Below, piece by piece: positions 56,446 through 64,000 of a stretch of DNA of 64,000 nucleotides; position 1 is the stretch's first letter; each line of letters opens with the position of its first letter. This stretch comes from Alentia gelatinosa. Lineage: Eukaryota > Annelida > Polychaeta > Phyllodocida > Polynoidae. A model generated the notes under the pieces. It was not told the origin of the DNA. It did not search any database and saw only the letters and a program-made list of their open reading frames with translations. The translations under genes and the position numbers were made by a program. The stretch lies in the NCBI GenBank assembly GCA_950022655.1, contig OX465584.1, forward strand, positions 63,986,841-64,050,840, in the 5' to 3' direction.

Positions 56446-56580
56446 CAAACCTGTCAGATACCATAACTGTGGTAAACAGATTCAAATCTGTGGTATACGG
56501 CCTCAAATCCATGGTATATGGGAAAAATAGTCCCTTTGTACTATAGAGCAAAGAAATAGTCAGTATTGTTATACCCTTAA
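56446..56580 (+). repeat. Dispersed repeat family (GGGACTATTT), inverted
   Basis: CTGTCAGATACCATAACTG, then GTATACGG and AAATAGTCCC words: the reverse complement of 11790-11908. 56581-57136 has no recognised gene. Confidence 0.6.
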
Positions 56581-57136
56581 ATATGGCAATTACTGGGATT
56601 GATCTATTCGAAAAGATTGATAATAAATACAACAAACGGTAGTTATGCGGGCAGGTGTTTCTGTAAACCATAGCACTCGTGTATTACTACGCGTCAACCT
56701 CTCGTGGATTACGGTCACCTGTCCACAAAACCATCGATTATTGTCTATGTATTCGAAACGTACCTGAAAAACGCACCTAGGTGAGAGGTATGTGGCATAA
56801 ATATAATGTTACCAATACATTTATCAGTACGATGAACATAATAAACCCCACTCTAAACAGTAAATATGGACACATATTACCCTGACTTTATTTTAACCCT
56901 TCCCCTGCAGCACCTAATTCCCCAGCACAACATTACACCGTAGGCACTGCCTGCAGAATGAAAATAGCAATGTCACGTGATTTGCACCTCATTTTAACAT
57001 TTTATAATGGTATCTGATGATATATTGTTATACAAAATCAAAGTTCCATATGACCCTTATCCTTTGACAAAATAACCAAGAATTCAAACAGTTCTTTCTC
57101 TAATCATTGAATTTTTAAATAAGTATCAATAATGGC

Positions 57137-57719
57137 TTAACCCTTTCCAGGCGAGCAGGTTGGTGGGAACCAGCATCTACAGGGGCTAGGATACCCCTTG
57201 GCTTTATATCTCTGGGGATGAGAATGCCTTGAGGTATTCAGGAAAGTTTCACTTGTCAGGTGACCTAGAGAATTTCTTTATTGCCAAAGTGTACAAAATG
57301 TAATGGCTTCCACACATATCTTTCTATATTTCACACAAACTCTTTAAATTTTTCTTGTATTTATTGCAAAATGCCTGAATATATCATGGATGCCTGTAGG
57401 CATTTTCGCCCCCCATGTACATAATGCCTGCAGGCATTTTCACCCCCCCCCCCATGTACATAATGCCTGCAGGCATTCCCCCCATCATATACATAATGCC
57501 AGCAGGCATTTTCACCCCCCCCCCCATGTACATAATACCTGCAGGTATTCCCCCCATCATGTACATAATGCCTGCAGGCATTTTCACCCCCCCCCCCATG
57601 TACATAATAACCTGCAGGCATTCCTCCCTCCCCCCATCATGTACATAATTGCCTGTAGGCATTCTCGCCCTGAATGGTTAAAGATTCCTGAATGCATCAT
57701 GCTGCAGTTAAAGGGTTAA
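57137..57719. mobile_element. MITE-6 copy with palindrome/C-run array
   Basis: TTAACCCTTTCCAGGCG at the left and GTTAAAGGGTTAA at the right. The array (57386-57670) alternates AATGCCTGCAGGCATT, a perfect 16-bp palindrome, with runs of up to ten C and ATGTACATAA. The palindrome centre is GC or GT. Open frames in the array are by-products. Confidence 0.8.
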
Positions 57720-58101
57720 GACTGACTCCGGGACCTATTTCTCGGAATAACTGGGATGAGGGACCAGGGTACTAAGTGCACCGATCTGCCCCTCTCTCTA
57801 CAGCATAGACCCGGGCTCCTAAACACTCCGCCCCGCCCGCCGGCCCCGCGCTAATACCAGATTTAGGCGCCGGCACGCGACTTGTCGTGGGGAATAGTGC
57901 CGGTGCCAGCACTGCTCTGTGAGGTAGGCCGTTGTTCTTGGCAGGTGGGCGCCCACGACCACGCCGCCTAGCGGACAGGTAGGGAACCTGGCGTGAGAAC
58001 GTGAGGCTTGTACTGAGGCTGAGGGGTCCGGAGGTGGGCTGGGAGAGGTATGGTTAATTGTCACTGATTATCTCTAGTGTGTGAATATATAGACATATGT
58101 A
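57720..58101. other. GC-rich segment, no gene supported
   Basis: 57815-57990 is GC-rich (CCGCCCCGCCCGCCGGCCCC) and might be a CpG-rich regulatory region. No start codon with a good donor was recognised. Confidence 0.3.
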
Positions 58102-58180
58102 CAGTAGAACCCCGCTTAAAGAGACACCCTCCGTTATGAGCAAAGTGGCCTCCTAAGCGAGGTGTTCCCCTTAAGCGGGG
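58102..58180. mobile_element. pogo-like MITE, shortened
   Basis: CAGTAGAACCCCGCTTAAAG to CCTTAAGCGGGGTA. The right CTG end is missing. Confidence 0.55.
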
Positions 58181-58383
58181 TATGCCGATGGTTAGGCTAT
58201 GTAGTACACGTATATATTAATATATACCTGTGAGCGAATGTCTATGAAATACTGCCCGCTGCTAGGGGTGTGGTGTTAATAATGTTCGCGCCTGCTGTGA
58301 CAGCGGGCCGTAGTAAAAAGCAGTGGATTTTCGTGGAGCAGAAAAGTTCATAAAACGGGTTTTTTTAAAAGAGTAGGTGGTAT

Positions 58384-58515
58384 ATAGTAATAGGAAAAAG
58401 TAGTGACTGAGCCCGTACGGTGACTGTTCTCGGTCATTTGATGAAATTTGTTTTAATCAAATGACCTCGAACAGCCACCTGTGCGGGCTCAGTAACCACG
58501 TTTTCTCATAGTACC
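58384..58515. other. Long hairpin, about 60-bp arms
   Basis: GTGACTGAGCCCGTACGGTG with GTCATTTGAT in the left arm is mirrored by ATCAAATGAC and TGCGGGCTCAGTAAC. Imperfect pairing extends to the ends. 58516-58932 has no recognised gene. Confidence 0.75.
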
Positions 58516-58932
58516 TTCATACCTGTGAAACTATGGCATAGGGGCACTGATATGTGTGGTTAAAACAGTGTCTCTATGAAATAGAATCACCTGCATTAGG
58601 TATCATTCTACGTCCAATATCGCCATGCCACCTAGCGGATGACCTGGGAAACAGTGGTCTACATACACTGGTCACCAGAGCTATATTACATTAGCTCAAG
58701 TCAGATAAGATCCGTGGCCGCCTTGACCCATTAAGGCGACGACTACAGTCTGTTGCTCTCCTGCCAGATCTTTTGTACTGCTTGGAGAGAGTTTAGTCTT
58801 AACATGAATTCCACGGTAAACGTGACACAGGCAGTCAGTCAAAAGCCTCTTGATATGTTACTTATTTTTACATTTTCTTTTACTTAGACACTTTCTCGGA
58901 CTATTGGGATTCCATATTTCATAGTTGCTGGA

Positions 58933-59134
58933 TTTATCTCACCCCTTTTTATGACATTAAATATCATCAAAATTTCACAATGATTAGAATAAACTTAGCA
59001 AATCCATATGACGTCATCTCCAATTCACTATGCCAAGTCCGTGGCGTAGTATTGTCACTTTACGGGGGTGATCGTTGAGTATTTTTTTTTCTGATGTTAT
59101 TCCTATGACTTAACTTGTACCAGGGGTGAGATGA
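58933..59134 (+). mobile_element. Core-type element (TATCTCACCCC)
   Basis: TTATCTCACCCC start and GGGGTGAGATGA end, with TATGACTTAACTTG as a degenerate internal motif. Inverted relative of 10903-11049. Confidence 0.6.
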
Positions 59135-59182
59135 TTAACCCGACCAACCCCTATATCGTAGACAGGGAGGATCATAGACTTG

Positions 59183-59586
59183 CTTAACTCTTTGATTATG
59201 AGCATTCATTAAATGATTAAACACAATCAGAATAAAGTTCATTATAGTATGTATCCTTCTCTGACCGGCCCATGAATCAAAGACTTGTCCACTATGAACG
59301 AAATCTCCAGTTTATGACCCGAAGCTGCTCCCTGTAACCCTATACCTCCTCGTACCCTTCCCCCTCCCTTCCTGAGTCTTCCAGTTCCCTGGCTGCCTGT
59401 GTTGTCATAGCAATAAATTTCACCTTCTCCTGACTGTGACCCGATTGAGATCAAAGTGGGAGGGTATCAATCTCCCAGCAGATATCCTGACCAGTAGCCA
59501 TGATATCTGTATGGAGAGTGTTGGGAATACTGGTGCTAAACAGCACCAGAAATCCAACACAATTACCGATTGTACCAGTCCCTGTA
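59183..59586 (-). repeat. Repeat unit linked to the 53-bp minisatellite, copy B
   Basis: Reverse complement of 48968-49400: GGTGCTAAACAGCACCAG, GTAGCCATGATATCTG and the C-rich counterpart of the AGGGAGGGG tract are all present in order. Confidence 0.75.
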
Positions 59587-60265
59587 TCCCAGCATGGGGG
59601 GTAGCCATAGTATGCAGGGACTGGAGCCAGTCTCCTGTATCCCAGCGAGGAGAGTAACCATAGGATGCAGGGACTGGAGCCAGTCTCCTGTATCCCAGCG
59701 AGGATAACACTATGGAATTCCCTTCCGAAAGGAATACAGGACACAACCTCTAAGACTATATTTAAAAAAGGAGTGATAACACAGTTAACAAGCTGAGTGT
59801 AGATGCAACGTTAATACTACTGGAACGCTATTCAATGTATGTTATCTAGGTTTAAGAGATACAGGGTAAAAAGATATTGATTACTTTTGAAATCAATTTC
59901 TCAATGTATATATCTATACGAATAATTGTATCCCTGTGAAAATATTTCGTATTGTGAACATTATGATAGAACAAACCTCATTGTATATACCATACTTTGT
60001 ATTGTTGATGTTATCACCCTTCCATTGTTGTCGTTTATTGTAAGGAAGAACGATTGGAACCAGTCGAAAGCAATAAAGACCATTTACAAAAAAAAAGAAA
60101 AAAAAAGAGGGTAGCCATAGGATTCAGGGACTGGAGCCAGTCTCCTGTATCACAGCGAGGAGGGTAGCCATAGGATGCAGGGACTGGAGCCAGTCTCCTG
60201 TATCACAGCGAGGAGGGTAGCCGTATGATACAGGGACTGGAGCCAGTCTCCTGTATCTCAGGGAG
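59587..60265 (-). repeat. 53-bp minisatellite, inverted, interrupted by a LINE tail
   Basis: About five units of the 48211-48850 repeat in reverse complement (GATGCAGGGACTGGAGCC, GTCTCCTGTATCCCAGCG), two before and three after the insertion at 59706-60104. Confidence 0.85.
59706..60104 (+). mobile_element. 5'-truncated LINE 3' end
   Basis: A frame from 59707 to the stop at 59794-59796 encodes LWNSLPKGIQDTTSKTIFKK. This is the WNxLPxxI...SxxxFKxxL pattern usual at the C-terminus of non-LTR reverse transcriptases. A 3' UTR of about 275 bp, AATAAA near 60071 and an A-rich tail (60085-60104) follow. It splits a 53-bp repeat unit after CAGCGAGGA. Confidence 0.7.
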
Positions 60266-60269
60266 GTGG

Positions 60270-60755
60270 GGAGCCAGTCTAGGAGGATCATTTCCCTCAG
60301 TTTAGACAGTCTTGACTCCAGGCAACAGCAGACAGGGGTTGGTTGCCAAACTACAGTCTATAGGATTATTATTTGGTGCGACACAGTATATCCATCCGTA
60401 TATTTGGCGTGACAGCGGACAAACTACAGAACGAAATATTCTTTTCTACATTGCTAGGAATAAATTGTAAGAAGAAAAGTATATCTCAGTACAGATATTC
60501 AAAATGAATAGCAGGTTCAAGTTTTTCTCTCTGCGAGATTCTCACTCTCGTGGCACGCCACTCTCCATCCATAGGTCTGGTAAGATCTGTCTCAGACATA
60601 ATTCTTGCGTTTTATATATATGGTAGATAATTAGATGAAAAAGTGATAGCGACTGACAAACGTGCCGAGTAGTAGTACATAGAGTTGGCGGTAGGTGGCG
60701 CCTTTGTATTTATATATAAATACACTGAGATGTATGTATTACATATATACATAAA
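60270..60755. other. No gene recognised
   Basis: AT-rich. Short open frames only. Confidence 0.4.
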
Positions 60756-60845
60756 CAGTAGAACTCCGACTAACGAACACCCCGCGTAAGCGGACACCCC
60801 GCGTAAGCGGTCACTTTTGCTCGGAATGGAAATTTTTCCTTCTAT
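60756..60845. mobile_element. pogo-like MITE, left part
   Basis: CAGTAGAACTCCGACTAACG followed by repeated ACACCCCGCGTAAGCGG. The right end was not found. Confidence 0.45.
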
Positions 60846-61004
60846 CAGATTGTAAAGATCTGCAGTCGATAATTCTAACTTTGTGGTATTTTTGCGTTGA
60901 AAAAGCAGCATTATTAATTATAATATATATATTCAATCTATTCTAAATTCTTTCCTCCAAATCCAAGATGGCCGACACTGGCCAGGCTAATTGGTCCTTC
61001 CTGC

Positions 61005-61318
61005 TGTAGCTATAATCCCCCCTTTGAACCCGGCTTTGGCCGGCGGTTGTTTGTTAACCCAACTTCCTGGAGATGCGGGCGCGCTCGTTGTTACAAAGGT
61101 GACGCTAATTGGCGCCTAACACGACCGCCCGTATAAGCGTCTCCACCTGGAGACAAAGGCGTCCCACTGCTATAAAACAAGAGCCCAATAAACCCAGAGC
61201 ATTCAGTCTTACCTGGATTCTGTTACCTACAACATCTATGCGTTGACTCCAACCTTATTTAACGTATATCGACCGCCAGGAGCAGAACCGCTTATGGGTA
61301 TAGCCTAGGAACTTTACA
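61005..61318 (+). mobile_element. LTR of a Gypsy/errantivirus-like element
   Basis: TGTAGC start and TTTACA end give TG/CA termini with a primer-binding-like TGGCGACC directly after. TATAAAA at 61171-61177 and AATAAA at 61187-61192 are only about 10 bp apart. A YY1-type AAGATGGCCGAC lies just upstream at 60965. The left border is the less certain one; 60851 is an alternative start. Confidence 0.6.
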
Positions 61319-61319
61319 T

Positions 61320-61337
61320 TGGCGACCACGACAAGAC
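61320..61337 (+). other. Probable primer-binding site
   Basis: TGGCGACCACGACAAGAC begins one base after the LTR. TGGCGACC is the complement of a tRNA 3' end (CCA last), as used to prime minus-strand synthesis. The tRNA species was not assigned. Confidence 0.5.
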
Positions 61338-62226
61338 GACGCTAACGGCGGCGGCGGGATCTGTGGCCGAGCTCCGGCAGGACCCGCCGTCACCGCCGCC
61401 GCCGTCCCGCGGCCCCGCTGCCGTCGACGTTGATATGATCAAGGAGGAGACGATGTCAAACTCTATAGAGCTGACCACACGCAGATCAACCGCCGTTACT
61501 TCCAACCAGAAAAGGGAAGTAGATTGATCTATCATGATACTCTGCCAGTTACGTACACTGTTGACTTGATATTAATGCTATACGATGTCGAAAAACGGCC
61601 GCCGCTGACACGGCCACCGCCGACCGGAGATATGCAGGGAAGTGTATTTAAACTCGTATATTAAGACTGTATTATGCTGGAGGTTGATTCTACGGCCCCC
61701 ATGTTAAGTACGAGGAGACATTATCAAATCTGTGAAGCTGGACGATGCTCTAAAGTTATATTGATTGTCGTGATGTCTCTGACGGCTGAGAGCGTGGGAA
61801 AGTCGGGAGTTTGATCCCAGGCCATGCGGGGAGAACCCACCATGAACGCACCGTTCCCGGTAGTTGGACGCCGCTACGGTCACGGATCTGGTACGATGTG
61901 TAGACCACCGCCCACCACGCCGGGAGAAGCCTGCAGAAGCCGCCACCACGGCCCCGAGTCGATCCCGAGTCGACCGCGAGTGGTCCCGAGTCAGCCGTGA
62001 GTGGTCCCGAATCGGCCACAAGTGGTCTCGAGGTGCTCCGAAGTCGACCGCGGTTGGTCCCGAGTCGGCCCCGAGGTGTCCCGAGTCGGCCCCGAGGTGT
62101 CCCGAATTGACTCCAAGGTGCCCCAAATGTGTCCCAAATGGATCCCGAGTGGTCCCGAGTGGTCCCGAGTTGCCCTACCCTGTGCCCCCTACTCCCCCAT
62201 CCCTTCCATAATGTGAATTTCCATAG
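61338..62226 (+). other. Leader region without gag or pol
   Basis: About 0.9 kb with only short frames, the first GC-rich (Pro and Ala codons). No protease, reverse transcriptase, RNase H or integrase motif was seen. At 61960-62190, GTGGTCCCGAG and GTCGGCCCCGAGGTGTCCC words repeat. The end has a pyrimidine-rich tract followed by CCATAG, a possible splice acceptor for the envelope. Confidence 0.5.
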
Positions 62227-63018
62227 TACTGCTGTGTGTTTGTATGCCCCTTCCTCGACGCGGACCTGTTCTCGGACGATGGCGTGTTGGTCTACACGGA
62301 CGGTCGTGCGCGTGCGGTCACGGCCGCCTGGACTGTCGCCGTCACGATCCAACCACCGTCCCCTCCCTGTGTAGATGACCTCGTACACAACCTAACTGTC
62401 GCCATTGACGCTGTCGCGGACGTGATGGAGCCGAATCACGTCCCCTACTGGCGCCGGCATTTGTCGCATTTGCTAACCCGCTTGTCCGAACTACCCAGGG
62501 CAAGTCGGATAGTAACCGACGGCAGGCCGGAGGCCGGCCGACGGCGTCGGGGCCTGCTTAATATTGTGGGGTGGGCTGGAAAAGCTCTGTTCGGACTGGC
62601 GACTGACCGCGACGTCGCATCATTGCGAGGAGTCGCACGCGACACGCTGGTCCAGCAGCAGCAAATAGCCCACCACCTGGAGCAGATGGTATCGGTAGTA
62701 AACGCCACTCGTGGAGGCGTTCTACAGAATGCCGATAACATCGCCACAATAAATGAGCAGGCCGCCCGCGCGATCCACCTCGCGGAAGCCGGAGGTACGA
62801 TCGCGGTCGGGGCCGACGAAAAGGTGAACAAGGTCTGGATGGCCCGGCAGATCGAGCTGGGCCTACGGATCTTGGAGGAGACGGTGCGCCAACACGAGCT
62901 TCGACGAGTGCAATTCCATAATCAACGGATGGAGCTGGAGCGGGGCCAACTGACCGAGGACGTTCTCCCCCGAGAACACCTGCTCCAGGTCCTCCGCCGC
63001 CTCCGAGACGCCGGATAA
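62227..63018 (+). pseudogene. F-type envelope gene, N-terminal part, ends at an in-frame TAA
   Basis: Endogenous envelope of the baculovirus F protein/errantivirus env family, a class of membrane-fusion glycoproteins. The open frame follows a TAG at 62224-62226 and has no early ATG, so it was probably made from a spliced RNA. Seen in order: a short F2-like part of about 100 residues with an NLT glycosylation site, a polybasic RRRR at 62539-62550 suited to furin cleavage, then GLLNIVGWAGKALFG, which matches the conserved start of F1 (fusion-peptide region), and a long Gln- and Ala-rich heptad-repeat segment with an NAT site. The frame ends at TAA 63016-63018 where related proteins continue. 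Base composition is GC-rich compared with the rest of the window. Confidence 0.8.
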
Positions 63019-64000
63019 CACACCCTCCCGGCGATGTGGTACTACAACTACGTGGACATCGACCCCATCTGGGAGGAGGGACGGGAGTTGATCTACCGTG
63101 TTGTTGTTCCCGGGCTCACGAGCGAGGCCTACCTGGTGTACAAGCTGCAGTACTTCCCCGTGCAGCTGGACGCGTCCCACCTGCGGACGGTCCAGGGTAG
63201 GCCCCGTTTGGCCGTGAGCTCGTCGTCCTCCACGTCCTTCGTCCCTGATGTCTGCGTAGGTCGGCAGCCACGAGTGTGCAGGCCTACAGTGGTGTATACC
63301 GAACGGTCCTGCGAGTCGGCACTCGTGCGCGGGACTAAGCCGACCTCGTGCCACATCGCCATCACCGCCCGGAACAACGCGACGGCCGTGGTGTCGAGGC
63401 CGGAGGCCGGAGGCCGACAAGCTGTGGTAGTCGCCTACCAGTCGACCTCCGTGCTACGCCTCTGCACCGGCCGCCCACCCGTGAACCTGCTCGTCAACGG
63501 CCCCACCCTCGTCGACCTACCCCCAGGATGTTCGCTGGAGTCGCGTGGGTGGCGCCTACACGGCATCGCGGCTGGGCACCATACCCTCAATTTCCACTTC
63601 CGGCGCCCCCTTCAGCTTTCCCCCCTCAATATATCCTGGCCCCGCACCCTCCCTCCCACCTTTTCCGAACCTCTCAAACTCCTCCCCCGCATAGTCCTGC
63701 CCGTGATGGAAGTAGGCCGCCTACAGGGCTTACGCTCCCCGGCCTCTATCTTATCCTCTGTACCCTTCATCTCCACTTCCTCCATATCCCTCCTAATATT
63801 CCTCGTCCTCCTGACGGTCTGTTGCTTGCGGTACAAAAAGCTTTGTTGTATCCCCGTCACTCGCTGGTGTTGTAGGTTGATCTGCGTGCGGAGTCCGCCG
63901 AGGTCGGCTGAAGAGGACCGCCCACGCGAGGAGATCAGCCTACAGAGCCTACAGGCAGCACCAGCATCCCCCTTTCTGTCCCTCCCTGCCCCCACCATCG
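63019..64000 (+). pseudogene. F-type envelope gene, C-terminal part, runs off the window
   Basis: The same reading frame as 62227-63018 stays open from the codon after TAA to the last base, with an ATG at 63034. It has the YYNYVDIDP-type segment and LIYRVVVPGL that follow the heptad region in this family, a cluster of about seven cysteines (CVGRQPRVC first), NNAT, and a membrane anchor around 63770-63825 (SISLLIFLVLLTVCCL) with RYKK after it. A cytoplasmic tail of at least 55 residues follows. The single TAA could be a true inactivating change, a polymorphism or a sequencing error. The 3' LTR should lie beyond the window. Confidence 0.75.

Noticed and set aside
61756..62388. 210-codon minus-strand reading frame with Gly/Asp/Ser-rich repeats
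   Set aside because: It follows the short GC-rich repeats of the element's leader and is antisense to the start of the envelope; repetition explains the openness.
62863..63420. 185-codon minus-strand frame
   Set aside because: Shadow of the GC-rich envelope gene on the other strand.

Overview
This is a nuclear window from an animal genome. It has spliceosomal introns, one recognisable multi-exon nicotinic-type receptor gene, and a very high density of short inverted-repeat elements, minisatellites and retroelement remains. The repeat style (TTAA and TA flanked MITEs, tracts of AGGTCA half-sites, tRNA-derived SINEs) and a divergent nicotinic receptor fit a marine lophotrochozoan, probably a mollusc. 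That placement is inference and the species is not determinable from sequence reading alone.

The one secure gene is on the minus strand: a Cys-loop, nicotinic acetylcholine receptor alpha-type subunit. Four exons join with matching intron phases: 51825-51869 (45 bp), 42276-42385 (110 bp), 37466-38004 (539 bp) and 27247-27698 (452 bp, with the stop). The signal peptide and the first part of the ligand-binding domain are not seen and should lie further right. Introns of 9.4, 4.3 and 9.8 kb are almost wholly repeats. Two acceptor sites of this gene have been tandemly copied into the preceding intron. The clearest case is 38005-39400, where copies of acceptor plus exon start are near-perfect next to the exon and decay with distance.

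The right edge (61005-64000, plus strand) holds an LTR, a primer-binding site and an envelope gene of the baculovirus F/errantivirus type. It has a polybasic cleavage site, fusion-peptide-like segment, heptad repeats and a C-terminal membrane anchor. One in-frame TAA interrupts it, and no gag or pol lies between the LTR and the envelope.

Possible first exons of other genes start at ATGs inside YY1-type motifs, next to E-box, Ets, NRF1 or RFX sites: 22560-22647 (+), 43233-43264 (+, inside a receptor intron), and weaker ones near 19241, 17469 and 1834 (-). Their downstream exons were not found.

The rest is repeats. A widespread two-module family has a core with terminal inverted repeats (TTATCCTACCCC, TTATCTCACCCC or TTATCTTAGCC) and a conserved internal CAATGTTAAGCCTATGG motif, joined to a 120-170 bp hairpin whose arms differ between copies. 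It occurs about 20 times, once as a six-module chain (36225-37451) ending about 15 bp from a receptor donor site. Other families are named here MITE-1 (31204-32520 and elsewhere), MITE-2, MITE-3, MITE-6 (with ATGCCTnnAGGCAT palindrome arrays), MITE-7 and MITE-8. Minisatellites lie at 8047-9690, 14361-14831, 41645-42130, 43625-44070, 48211-48850 and 55240-55800. Family names are local labels, not database names.
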